Source of the DNA: Ostrinia nubilalis
Taxonomy: Eukaryota > Arthropoda > Insecta > Lepidoptera > Crambidae
Assembly (NCBI RefSeq): GCF_963855985.1
Contig: NC_087119.1
Span: 4,194,001-4,258,000, forward strand
Length of the DNA: 64,000 nt
Reading direction: 5' to 3'
Shown here: positions 46,670 through 57,949 of the stretch, in pieces
How the letters are laid out: every line of letters starts with the position of its first letter
How positions within the stretch are numbered: position 1 is the first letter of the stretch
Position numbers and translations under genes: made by a program
The notes under the pieces: generated by a model
What the model saw: only the letters and a program-made list of their open reading frames with translations
Databases searched by the model: none
What the model was told of the DNA's origin: nothing

Positions 46670-47460
46670 GACGGACGAAGAAGCATCTATCAGTAACAGT
46701 AAAGATAACGAAATAATACCTTCTCAAAGAGGGGGCTTTATTACTTCGTAATGGATATAGGATAAAACAATAAAACGTTCAAGCCCTAATGGACATACTG
46801 TTTGGTTTGTCACTGCCCATGCAATTATTATTAGGGAACTATCTCATAAATGTAATCTGGATGTTCATGAAAACCAGATGAAAAAAATTCTGAAACTACT
46901 TTAGAAAAAGCAAGGGCTGAAATTACTCCAATGCCCTCTCTGTATTCAGAGGTCATAGAACAATTAAGTGACACGGGGTCAAACCTAATAAAAACACTTC
47001 CAAAATACGACAACATAAAAAAAAACCTTATACAAACACAGAAACAGAGAATTAGGTGTTAAAAAAAACAAGATTTTTTAAAGCCAAAGATGCAGTAATC
47101 CCTCCGATGTTTTTAAATTTTTTTTTTGGCCGATTACACCGATAATCACTGTAGAATACTAGTGTTGGCCAGTAAAGATGCCAGAACCATTTTGAAGGAT
47201 GCAAAACACGTGTTCGGAGATGGTACATTCAAAAGTGCTACACCTCCTTTCACACAGTTGTATCCAATACATGTTGAATTGTGAGGAGGCCAACAGTAGT
47301 ATTATACCAGCGTTGTACTGTTTTAAAAAACGACTACATATGAGATCATGTTCAAGCTCATTAAGAGCAGAATACCAGAAATTAATCCAGATAATTTTAC
47401 AATTTTATCCAGAAAAAAACGGCACAAACTTTAAAATCACAAAGAATTAAACGGATTTTG
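46670..47460 (+). pseudogene. MULE transposase relic with FLYWCH-like start
   Basis: From ATG at 46670, frames read PSQRGGFI, then (shifted) KTIKRSSPNGHTVWF and ELSHKCNLDVHENQMKKILK, as in FLYWCH zinc fingers of MULE proteins. Further on, RTILKDAKHVFGDGTFKSAT with PPFTQLYPIHVE holds the DGTF catalytic motif of MULE transposases. Many stops and shifts break it. It sits inside long inverted ends, consistent with the source of the 4-kb element. Confidence 0.6.
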
Positions 47461-48425
47461 CGAGAATTAATTGACAATGAAATAAGTATAGGCCACTGTA
47501 TAGAAAAGTTAATTGACTAATTGAGACACAAAGATAATAATATTTTTTAACATTAGCTATTATTTTGCAATTGAATTACGTATTATAAATTATAGTCTTT
47601 TGGTTGTTAAAATCTTTTGGTTGTTGTGAAAATTATGTTGATGGTATTTTTGTGCTGGTGGTTGGTTTATTATATTTTACAATTATTTGAATTGTATTGT
47701 AAACAGACAAAAAATATGTAGGTAAAATTAATATTTTAATGAAGACCTCAGATTATGTAATTACGATTATAAGTTCTTTACGTACTTGAAATCATGTTCT
47801 TTCAAGAATTTATATACATTACCTACATATTTTTTATTTACTTTAAAAACAAAATATATTTTATTTTTGTAACATATTAAATTTGAATAATTTCTCCCTA
47901 TAGACCCACATTACTATTAATTAATAAATAGTGTGGAAAACTCATCCTAATCTCTAACTAGACCTACTAGGCCTGTATAGACAGGGTAGTGAGTTGTTTG
48001 AAAGAGCGATGGAAAGATTGCAGGAAATCAGAGAAGAAAATATGCATGAGAAAAGCAATTTAAACTCAGATAGATATACCTACTTCCCAATTTATTGAAG
48101 GCTTGGGACTATTCTTAGTTAATCAACATTCAATTTTATAAATACGGTAAATTGCTCAGATCATAAAAAAGTTGAATCTGCCCTAGGAATTGGAGAGTAC
48201 TTACAAAGATTACACAAAAGACATGAAGCAACCAGAAAGTATTGGAATAAAAAATGTAAATACCCAGGATGGTACGAAGAAGTGTTGTGTGGATTGGAAG
48301 AGAAACATGACATGTATCTTACACACATACCTATGGGTGACCTAGTAAATACTCCACCCACAGACAATCATCCAATTGCAGTCATTGTTGAGAATGCTGT
48401 GTTATTATCAATGGTCCCAGTAGAC

Positions 48426-48716
48426 CAGGGATGGCGAACCTTTATGTATCAACGTGCCACTTTTCCGAAAAAAATTTTTGATCTTAGACGTGCCATCAAA
48501 TATCACTTAATGCTATCAATGAGGGGTATAGTACAAGTGGTGCCACTGGCGAGTGACAGGACCTTACTCAACAGTGGCACTAACTGATGAGGGCAAATAC
48601 GATAGCCCTTATATGAAACACATTATTTTATAGTGAATTTTGTGATAGGTGGGCGTGCCCTAAATATTGTGGCGCGTGCCATCAATAGCACGCGTGCCAT
48701 TGGTTCGCCATCCCTG
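48426..48716. mobile_element. hAT-type MITE with 8-bp duplication
   Basis: Ends CAGGGATGGCGAACC and GGTTCGCCATCCCTG are flanked by the 8-bp duplication CAGTAGAC (48418-48425, 48717-48724). Both features are diagnostic of hAT. The element interrupts the inner edge of the right inverted end of the 4-kb transposon. Confidence 0.92.
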
Positions 48717-49296
48717 CAGTAGACCATTTAAGTATTTTTACAATAGTAAACTGGTCCCTGGGACCAATCTCGGTTGAGACGACTATCCCCCTAACCCGAT
48801 CGGTTGCCGCGACTTCCCGATTGATTGAAAATATGCCTTCGTGTGTTTTTATTTGGAGTATAAATAACACTGCCACTATTAGGGACAAGAAAAATGTATC
48901 GTTTCATTTGTAAATACAGTTTTTTTTTAGTAAAAAATAAATCTTTTAATTTTATTCAATTTTCCAATGGTTGACGGTTGAATTTGACACAAGTTCACGC
49001 GATCTAATGGCCACTGCCAGGGGAAGTTGGGGCGAATATCTAAAACATTATGAACTCGGAAAAGAATGTATTATTTATGTGTTGACGTATTCATCCGCAA
49101 TCGACAAAATCAATGCTACGGCTATTATTACCGTATGATTATAATGATTTATGATCAAACGAAAAAGACGCACTGGAAGAACAAAATTATAGCGGAAACG
49201 AATCTGATAATGTTTTAAAAATAATATATACGCCAAGTTTACCAAGGTAAACTGGTCGAGAATGCTTTAGTGCATTAAGTTCGCCTTATGTACAAA

Positions 49297-50173
49297 GGAT
49301 GATGGGCATATTGGGCGTTGAACCAACAGAAACAAAAAGTGTACTAAATTAAAGCTTAATACTAGTACTTTATTTCATAGTATGACAAAAATCCTGAAAT
49401 ACGCGGGGATACGGAGATAGAGGTCATTGAAAATGCAAAGTTTCCATAGTATTTCACATCACACTAGGGTAATAAAAATAGTATTAGGTCAATTAGTTGC
49501 TTGTATCGATCATATTGATAGTATTGTATCATATCTTACTATCGATTCTATCGATTAAGTATGTAAGTATACCGAATAAATCACAATCGATTATTCGATT
49601 GCAATAATCGAGTATAATGCTGAAAATAAGGAATCAAACTAACAATCAAATGATAGTGGTGATGGTAATCAATAAAATCGATTAATCGAATTGTAAATCG
49701 ATAAATCGTTATTTGGCAATATCGATTAATAATCGATCCGTGATCGATTATGCGACAACACTACAGCTTGACTGGTAGAAATCCCATTGAAACATGACTG
49801 TATTCATTTTATTTCACTAATTGGTATTTGGTACCTACGAGTAGGAGTAGGTGTGGTCCTACGCACGTAATGTAGAACATGGTACTTATTTTATACCATT
49901 TGTTGGCCCCACTCCTTAACTGTTGGACATAATAATTGATAAATAACTTTATGTATCAATGTAGGTTGTAGGTATATTAATTAATAATATTTTTTGTTTG
50001 CGCAATAAAACACCTATGACTATTATACATTATGTCAATTTCCAAGCAAACCCGGGAGTTTTTGGTAGTTATTTATATGAAAATATATTTCTGATACCAA
50101 GTGCTAACAAATAATAGTAGTTACATTTCTGTTGGTTTTACGCCCAGATTCCATAGAAAAGTGCCCATCATCC
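49297..50173. mobile_element. CGAT-rich element with GGATGATGGGCA ends, copy 2 (877 bp)
   Basis: Highly similar to copy 1 at 30196, in the same orientation, with ends GGATGATGGGCA and TGCCCATCATCC and the same cluster of ATCGAT/CGATTA motifs (49500-49750). Flanks are AAA on the left and TTT on the right, which could extend the inverted end rather than show a duplication. Confidence 0.8.
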
Positions 50174-50499
50174 TTTACTTTGGCATAAAAGTTTAAATAA
50201 ATAAATACGCAAAATCGCGAAAGTGTAAAAAATACCGTAAACCAGATCATTGGTTATATTTCAGGTTAGGTATCCAGAAAACTTGTTAATTAAATATAAT
50301 GTACGTACCTGTATTTATAGTCTGCTGAATCAAAGCTGTGGTTTAACAAATTAATAATCTTGAAAAATATGGGCGGACTATGTTTTCCTATCGAGGATTT
50401 TATTTCATAGCCTAAAATCAGAAATGCTACTTCCGGATCCCAAAAAGATTGCAATTATAAAGAATAGAATTCTATAGTCTTTTTAAATCGCAATGACGT

Positions 50500-52275
50500 G
50501 TCTTTAATTTATTATTCCCTAGAGAATATTCGACTTTTGCTGCATCAATTTCTATTGAAGGTATTTCTATTGAATCAAAACCAGCAAAGGATTTTGAAAA
50601 GGTGATTAATACCTGCCTAGAAGCACCAAATGCACCGTCGGAAGTCTTGAAAAAGATAACACATATCCCTCAGCCTTATACCCCGGAAGAGGCACTATCT
50701 ATTATAATAGACAGAAAAGTGTCTATTGAGACGTACCATTTTCTGCACATGGATCTACAAGATCGTGGGTTCCCAGCGTTTCCGCCCTATTACAAGGTAT
50801 TGGCAGCAAAAAAGGACTGCTATCCAACTAATGTCACAATAACAGAAAGAGAAGCCTCAGTTCCTTTCCAAGATCTATTACAGCACACTTTTACCAGAAT
50901 ATTAAACATAAGTGATGAAGTGATTGACCAATATTGTGACCAACAATCGGTCAAAGAATTGCAATGTTCTGGAAGGAAACTGGGGCTTCGACGGAAGTAC
51001 GGGACAATCGTTGTATAAACAGGCCTTTTCTGATGCTGAAGATGGTGATGAAAGTAGTCTCATAGCCACCACATTGATTCCATTGATGGTAAGAATCTTA
51101 GACAATGTTATACTTTGGAGGAATCCAGCTCCACAATCCTACAGGTATTGTAGACCAGTAAAGGTCCAATATAGGAAGGAAACGAGAACATTGATAATGT
51201 CTGAAAAAAACAGAAGGGGAAGATCAAATAAAAAAGCTTTCGCATTTAATAGGTGAAACCTCAAAAAGGAACAACATAAAAGCCTCATCTGAATTGTATT
51301 TAGCAGCTATCGATGGCAAAGTGCTAAATACAATTTTATTCTTAACACACCATCACAGATGCGGTGCCCATTTTGCGGTCTAACTGCGACACAATTTAAT
51401 AACATTGACCTAGCTTTAGAGCAACGTGTGGATAAAAATGCCCTGAATAACATGGTGTGAGCCCGCTTCATGCGTGGATTCGGTTGCTCGAATTTGTTTT
51501 ACATCTAGCCTACAAAAAAGTGGTTAAAACAATGGAGAATACCACAAAAATCGGAAGAAAAGACACTGGTAGATGCAAGGAAAAAAGAGATACAGCAACA
51601 AATACGAGAGAAGTTAGGCTTACTGGTAGATGTTGTTCGGCCTAATTACGGTACCACAAATGACGGAAATACGGCGCGAATTGCCTTGTCTGACAAGAAT
51701 CGCCAAATATTTTCAGAAATTTTAGATCTTGATCAGTGGCTTCTGGACGATTTACACGTTATTTTAATAATTGTTATGTGTGGCCTATCAATCGATGGTG
51801 ACAAATATGGCGATTTTTGTAAACAGGTGGCATTCAAATATGTAGAAAGTTACGATTGGCACCCAATGACTGTCACCCAATGACTGTCACTTTGCATAAA
51901 ATATTGATACATGGGGTGGTAATAATTAACTCAACATCGCTTCCTATTGGAATGCTCTCAGAACAAGCATCGGAGTCTAGAAATAAATTTTGGAGAAGCG
52001 ATCGTGAGCATCACAGTCGAAAAATGGATAGGGTGAAAACGATGACTGATTTATTCCATAGGGCTTTAGAGTCATCTGACCCTGTAATTTCACAAAAACA
52101 ACTTCTCCAACGACAAAAGAAACAATGTAGGATTCCTTTGCCTGCAGCCGCAATCGCATTGTTAAAAGCTGTTCCTAATCTGGACTCGCTGGAAGAGCTA
52201 ACCAGTTTTGATGAAATTGAGAGTTACGATCCAGACGAATGTTTTGTGCTCCAAAACGAAGAAAAGATTTCGTAA
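50500..52275 (+). pseudogene. Broken Transib (RAG1-related) transposase
   Basis: Successive plus-strand frames follow the Transib transposase order. 50602-51018 is the N-terminal part, with FPAFPPYYKVLAAKKDCYP and LLQHTFTRIL. 50970-51200 has WGFDGSTGQSLYKQ, first catalytic Asp at 50990, then LWRNPAPQSYRYCRPVKVQY. 51270-51360 has ELYLAAIDGKVLN, second Asp at 51312. 51457 onward has LHAWIRLLEFVLHLAYK. 51610-51690 has LGLLVDVVRPNYGTTNDGNT. 51856-52275 has LHKILIHG and LPIGMLSEQASESRNK, Glu at 51961, then the C-terminus ending TAA at 52275. All three catalytic positions survive, but several frameshifts and stops break the gene. Transib transposases are the accepted relatives of RAG1. Terminal repeats were not found; CACAGTGGTCCCG at 52351 is heptamer-like but points the wrong way for this copy. 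Confidence 0.8.
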
Positions 52276-52892
52276 AGAGTGAGGTAGTATTTCGAGGTGC
52301 TTGTAGAAACAGTAGCGCATTGGTATCGATATTAAAGTTAAGCAACCAACGCACAGTGGTCCCGATTTAATAAAACATGGACATTGATGCTAGAAGCACG
52401 AAAATTTTTTTGATGGTTACTGCTATGATAACTAATAAGGCAAAAAAATATTACAATCCTACGACGTCTATTTCGTAGTAAAAAAAATATATACATATTT
52501 TTTGTATGGAAGAAATTACGTTTCTGTCAATTTTTCGAAATTCTTAAACGATGTCAAGATGCCGATCACACATGTTATAAAACAAGTGATTCTGAGTATT
52601 TCATGCAAAGATACTTGTCACTTATCTCTGCGTACTTTTGAGTTATCGAGGGTTGAAAAATCGATTTTTTTATATTAAATATTTCCACGAAAAATTGCCA
52701 GAATTACAATATGGTGTATAAGGGACACCTTTGATGACACATAACAACGACTCACACTCGCGCGCGCTCGTATGCATCAACTTTTACTAAATAAAATAAA
52801 AATTTAAGGGAAATACTTAATACAACGTTGTATGTATAGGTCCGCTGGCCGTCAAAAAGTAGCTTATACGAGAGGTTGCCCAATTTACAATA

Positions 52893-54132
52893 TGTCCATC
52901 ATTGATAACTCACACAAATATCGTCTCTCTCTGAAGGATAACAAGTTTTTTTTTGTTTCCAGAAGCTCTTGATAGGATGGAAGCTCATAAATACTCTCTG
53001 AAGCGAGAATGAATCTCAAATTGCGATATTGCCATTTTGACTAATTACATGATGTAACTAGCGCTAACGTTTATCTTCAGGTATACAGTTTTAAGTTAAA
53101 AGATTGTCTACTATTTCACACTGTTCTTCGTTTTGGAACAGTTCTTTGATTATAGGTAGTCGCTAATTTCGTATTTAGACTCTTTCAGTTTAGCACATAA
53201 AGCGTAAACTAATTCCTCCTCAGAATGATCTAAAAGTGTGAGAGAGCGCCTCTTCTTCTGCAGAAGAAGAATTTTGCATAAATCTTCAAAAGGTTTTTTA
53301 TTTATACTAAAAGTCGATGGTTGCACATCTACTTCCGCAGTCTCATCAACTGGAGCGTCTTCCTCGGTTTAACGTTGTCTATGCGTTGTGTTAACTCGGT
53401 AAAAAACAATTTCAGAGTCTAGCCAATGCGAATTCTGGTGCAAAATAGTCTTTTGGGCTCTGCTGGAAGCAGACCATATCTTTGATATATTGCTTGTAAA
53501 ATTACGACTTAATGATTTGACAATTACTCAAATCTCGGAAGACAATTCAATGCCAATACGTTCGTCATTTTAGTCTGAAATGGTCTGGCCGAAATGTAAA
53601 AATATAGATTTAAACAATGTTTTTTACCGAGTTAACACAACGTTAACACCGAGGAAGACGCTCCAGTTGATGAGACTGCGGAAGTAGATGTGCAACCATC
53701 GACTTCTAGTATAAATAAAAAACGTTTTGAAGATTTATGCAAAATTCTTCTTCTGCAGAAGAAGAGGCGCTCTCTAACACTTTTAGATCATTCTGAGGAG
53801 GAATTAGTTTATGCTTTATGTGCTAAACTGAAAGAGTCTAACAAAACGAAATTAGCGACTACCTATAATCAAAGAACTGTTCCAAAACGAAGAACAGTGT
53901 GAAATAGTAGACAATCTTTTAACTTAAAACTGTGTCTACTTGAAGATAAACGTTAGCGCTAGTTACCTACATCATGTAATTTGTCAAAATGGCAATATCG
54001 CAATTTGAGATTCATTCTCACTTCAGAGAGTATTTATGAGCTTCCATCCTATCAAAAGCTTCTGGAAACAAAAAAAAAATTGTTAATCCTTCAGAGAGAG
54101 ACGATATTTGTGTGAGTTATCAATGATGGACA
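52893..54132. repeat. 1.24-kb palindrome built from the 3' end of an unknown ORF
   Basis: The left arm (52893-53409) is the inverted near-copy of the right arm (53615-54132), about 97% alike by eye, around a 205-bp spacer. On the right arm the plus strand codes NKKRFEDLCKILLLQKKRRS and then HSEEELVYALCAKLKES, up to TGA at 53900-53902, preceded by an acidic stretch. The left arm codes the same on the minus strand. The left arm carries an 11-bp extra block near 53380. No terminal repeat or duplication was seen. Confidence 0.8.
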
Positions 54133-55065
54133 CTACATACATAATATAGACTTGTTAAATTAGCGAATAACAATGGAGTCGAAATCCGGATAAAAATTTT
54201 GACAACTCTAGCAAAATTAGTTTTTAAATAACTTCTAGATTCCATGGAATTGGGACGTAAAATTTATGTGACATGTTAGGGAAATAAAGAAGATAATTAT
54301 AGTTTAGATAACTTTTCCCAATACTGCGGAATTTTAGAGAAAAAAAAATTATATTATTATATTTGGATCTGAGAAAGCTACGATATTCTTTTATGCTTTC
54401 AAATACGTAGAATAAGATGCTCCATCTATGTACCTACCAATATAATCGGTTAAAATGCTTAGTTACACAGAAAACAATTTCCTATTTAGGAATATCCGGA
54501 TTAAAAATAGTCAATTTTAAAAAACATTTTTTGTAAAAACTAGACATGCTAGCTAAATGGAAATTTCGTAGCTATCATTTATATGACTATATCTAGCCGC
54601 TTTTTCAATAAAAGTGCTATGTCCAAAAAATGGTCTTCATAAAAGACTGTGGAATCTGTTAATGCTTTAATAATTAAAAATTACTAGATTTTAAAAAATT
54701 GGATATGTCAACAGCACTGGACCAGAGGTAATTCACTGTTTGTACTCCAAATGAGTGCCGTGACATCACCGATCAAATGGCGCGAAATCATTGTTATGCG
54801 CAACTTTGGGGCCCTGGAACTTCTTAATTTGTAGAGATATTTTCATGATTCTTTCACAATTATTATTAGTTTTGCTTATACATAAGTTTAAGTTTTATTA
54901 AAAGAAAAAAATTGGAAACTTCTCCATTGGACGAGCTGCTAATTTCCTTCGGCATTTATTAAAGCAGCGATCGTTTTTAAAAGGAAGACGCAGTTTGTAA
55001 AACGCGGAAACATACAAATTGCCTGCGACACATCCACTGCTTCAATTCCTTGTTATAAAGAGTTA
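54133..55065. other. No supportable gene
   Basis: AT-rich anonymous DNA between the palindrome and the MITE. Short chance ORFs only. Confidence 0.4.
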
Positions 55066-55226
55066 GGCCGGCAATACACGGACCGCTTGAAGCAGTCAGG
55101 GTCGACAGTTGCAACTGCTCGAGCGGTTCGTGTATGTGCGTCCATATAACTCTGCAGTTCACTGTGCAGTCGACAGCTTGAAGCTGTCGACCCTGACTGC
55201 TTCAAGCGGTCCGTGTATTGCCGCTC
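55066..55226. mobile_element. PIF/Harbinger-like MITE (TTA duplication)
   Basis: Arms with GGCAATACACGGACCGCTTG and its inverted copy, a GTCGACCCTGACTGC block repeated, and TTA at 55063-55065 and 55227-55229. It lies about 155 bp upstream of the 97-residue gene's first coding exon, probably in its intron or promoter. Confidence 0.85.
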
Positions 55227-55397
55227 TTACACCTGATAGCTCTCTTCAAATAATCTCATGGAGCTATGGTAGGTAACCATAGACATATGACTTGTTCATA
55301 TACTCAATTCCTGTGAGATGCAGGATAATATTAACGAACTAAAAGTCTAGTGATTTAACTGACAATATTTTGTTTTGTTTCAGGTTTATCTGTAATA

Positions 55398-57905
55398 ATG
55401 GAACGTGATCTCCCGAACCAACCGCCAAGTAAGTGCAATCTCTTATTTTTTCATGTGCAATCTCAAAGACTCTCCTTCTTTACCACCACTGCAGTGAAGA
55501 TATTATTGATTTATTTTAACATTGGAAATAGACGCTAAAAAGGAACGCAGATTGCAATCCACATTGAGCTAGTAATTTACACGTGTCTTAAACATGCAAG
55601 CTACTTTTCCGTTACATACACTGGCTGCAAAAGTAAGTATCACACTTTTAACAGTTCATTTTTCTCTAGAGTAAAGAAGTTACAGATTTTAAATAAAATA
55701 CGTTTTATATAATTTTATCCGCTTAAACCGAGCATCGCGCACCTATCCGCACCAAACGCGCCGCATTTCCCTAAAATGCTGTAGCCGATTCCACAAGCTG
55801 GCGCGGATGACGTTCAGAAATTCGGCGCGTTGTTCGATGCGGGCGGGCTATGAGAAAATAAGATGACTGCGGCGCGTGCGGCACGGACGGATTACTAATG
55901 TTTGGCCAAAAAACGTTTCCCAAATTATCACATCGCAAACAACGTTTCGCAAATTTTCATTTGGCAAAACAACTTATTGCAAATTTTTAATTAGCAAATG
56001 TCGTTTTTGGCATATTATTGTTTACCAAATTATTGTTTGGCAAAGTATGTTTTGCCAAATGTTTCATTTTTGTCAAATGTTTTATTTGGCAAAACTTACT
56101 TTTCAAAAAATATTTCAACATGATGAACAATTTACAAAATAATTTGATTGGTGCATAGAATGGAATACAAATTAGCAGCTTGTGGTTTATTTTGTTCAGT
56201 GGGTAGTTAATAGAAAATTTATTCTTTATTAATTTTCTTCATTTTTTTTTATCGAAATTTCCAAATGATTCATTCCAGAGGTGATTCTGGCGCTCGGCGG
56301 CCGCTGCTGCGGGACGCTCACTTCGCTTGCTTCACTCTCTCCGTTCGCTCGCCTTCGCGCGTTAATGGTCACTGTCTAACCTAACCTACTATTTTCTGCA
56401 ATACCTACTTTCTGCAACCATATTATTTTCAACAATATCTTTGTTTTACATCTGTTTAAAAATTCTTGTATAATCTGGCTGTATCTCCAGGTCACCTAGA
56501 TACATTCCATAGCAGCTGTAATAGACATTTAGGTACATACATACATTTACCAATTTTGGTGATAAATAGGCATTTTGTATTAGTTTTTGTATAACGCCTG
56601 AACAAAAACAAAGGGTAAAATTAAATATTTTGGTGTTATACATAGATTTCGAATATAAAAAATATATAATTTAACTAATTAAGACATGACAAAAAAAAAC
56701 GAGGTATGTCTCGTTTCTGTCGGACCTGGGTCACAGATGACCGTTCTTTTTTGGCGAAAAGTAATTTGGCCAAACGGAAGGATACCGGCGCGGACATGAA
56801 TGTGCGCGTAGCTGATAAAAATAATTGCTATAAAACGTATTTTATTTGAAATCTGTAACTTTTAAAGTCCAGAAAAAATTTAATGTTAAAAGTGTAATAA
56901 CTTACTTTTGCAGATCAGTGTATTTTGCCTTGGACCTCAAAATCTTGTCTTAACGTAAAATTACTTTTTCAGACCTAAATTAGTAATCTTTTTAAGTATT
57001 GTTTTTAACTTCATGTTTTTAATAAATATTTGCATGAATGTATATTTATAAATTTTCATTGTTTCAGTTCCGCCTATAATAAGATTGAGGAAACGCCAGA
57101 AAAAGCCTCAAGGAACAAAACTCAAAATACTAGTATTTCTATGGATTCTTTTTATGATCTTTGGTAAGTTCTTTTTTTTAATGTAGCACAATAAATGTAG
57201 TAATGTAATGCAATTTAACGGTCCAACAACCAGACTCGTATTGGAAAATTCCGAAGTAACCATATTTTCAACCGCTAACCTAAGGTTCTCGTTGTCAATA
57301 TACTGCTAGATAATTTTATCTTCTGCTCGCAAGTCTCCATTCTAAGACGTCTGACATACCATATTATGTTTCGACTGGGTCTTATCGTGTTATTTGAAAT
57401 TATAAGACGAGAGATTTCACAATTTTTCAATTGTGCTGTTTCATGAACAAATAAAACAAATAGAATACGTTGCCAACGATACAGATATTTCAAGTTATTT
57501 ATAATTTTCAAATTAGTTTGAGATGCAACTCTTAACGCTAAAAATTAAATAACTATATTAATTTAATTCGTATGTTTTGGTTGGGAAAATCGAAAACAAG
57601 GACATTTACTATTTTTGATAAAATTACAAATTCAATCGAATCCTTATTAGGTAAATAAATTTAATATAATTATGATGAATTGAGTACACGAAAGTTTTAA
57701 AAGATTGAACCTTATTGAATGCTTTATCCTTGTTTTAGGCCAACTGTTATTCACGCCACTCTATGAGTTTATTAGACCGCGACCGTTCATAGTCGTGAGG
57801 CGAACGACAATCAGGCGGGCCAATGCTTTTATGAACCAGGCGCACAATAGCCCACCAAATAGCGGTACCAGGTGGCAAGACTGTGAAAGATTCAAACGTT
57901 ATTAA
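55398..57905 (+). CDS. Three-exon gene for a 97-aa single-pass membrane protein
   Basis: Exon A is 55384-55428: acceptor TTTTGTTTCAG, ATG at 55398, donor GTAAGT after phase 1. Exon B is 57068-57163: acceptor TTGTTTCAG, donor GTAAGT, again phase 1. Exon C is 57739-57905: acceptor TTGTTTTAG, stop TAA at 57903. The three exons join without a break into 97 codons. Residues 1-15 are Pro-rich (MERDLPNQPP at the start). Residues 16-30 are very basic (RLRKRQKKPQGTKLK). Residues 31-47 form a membrane helix (ILVFLWILFMIFGQLLF). The rest is basic, with RRTTIRR and a single Cys at 91. An AATAAA follows at 57943. The 13-nt leader after an acceptor implies an upstream non-coding exon. The positive-inside rule predicts a cytosolic N-terminus. 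The family is not recognised; small endomembrane or mitochondrial proteins have this shape. Confidence 0.8.
55905..56110. repeat. Degenerate array of TTTGGCAAA-type palindromic motifs
   Basis: About ten spaced variants of TTTGGCAAA, TTTGCCAAA and GCAAATTT occur in 200 bp. The pattern resumes near 56750-56775 (TTTTGGCGAAAAGTAATTTG) beyond the inserted foldback arm. It lies in the first coding intron of the 97-aa gene. Confidence 0.6.
56465..56745 (-). mobile_element. Single arm of the 27.7-28.5 kb foldback family
   Basis: Near-identical to 28209-28490 (GGCTGTATCTCCAGGTCACC start, GACCGTTCTTTT end). Only one arm is present. It lies within the intron between exons A and B of the 97-aa gene. Confidence 0.8.
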
Positions 57906-57942
57906 AGAAAAATAATGTACATTATTTTCTTTCAATGGAACA

Positions 57943-57948
57943 AATAAA
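57943..57948 (+). terminator. Poly(A) signal of the 97-aa gene
   Basis: AATAAA, 38 bases after the stop codon, in a short AT-rich 3' UTR. Confidence 0.7.
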
Positions 57949-57949
57949 G

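Larger units (their letters stand above)
44814..48815. mobile_element. 4-kb DNA transposon (MULE-type) with four nested insertions
   Basis: An inverted pair of about 100 bp lies at 44814-44915 and 48724-48815. Both contain TTAGGGGGATAGTCGTC, GAGATTGGTCCCAGGGACCA and AAAAATACTTAA (or complements). Inside are a MULE-like transposase relic (46670-47460), another damaged ORF around 48170-48420 (KHDMYLTHIPMGDLV) and four unrelated insertions. The target duplication is not clear. Confidence 0.6.

Noticed and set aside
46831..47016. Minus-strand ORF
   Set aside because: Antisense of the FLYWCH/MULE relic.
52351..52420. CACAGTG heptamer as the right end of the Transib copy
   Set aside because: It reads rightward, away from the transposase, so it cannot be that element's inverted right end; no partner was found.
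56378..56395. TAACCTAACC as telomeric repeat
   Set aside because: Only two units of the insect CCTAA repeat, which is expected by chance.
57275..57511. Minus-strand 78-codon ORF in the intron of the 97-aa gene
   Set aside because: No domain, no splice or promoter context; chance ORF in an intron.
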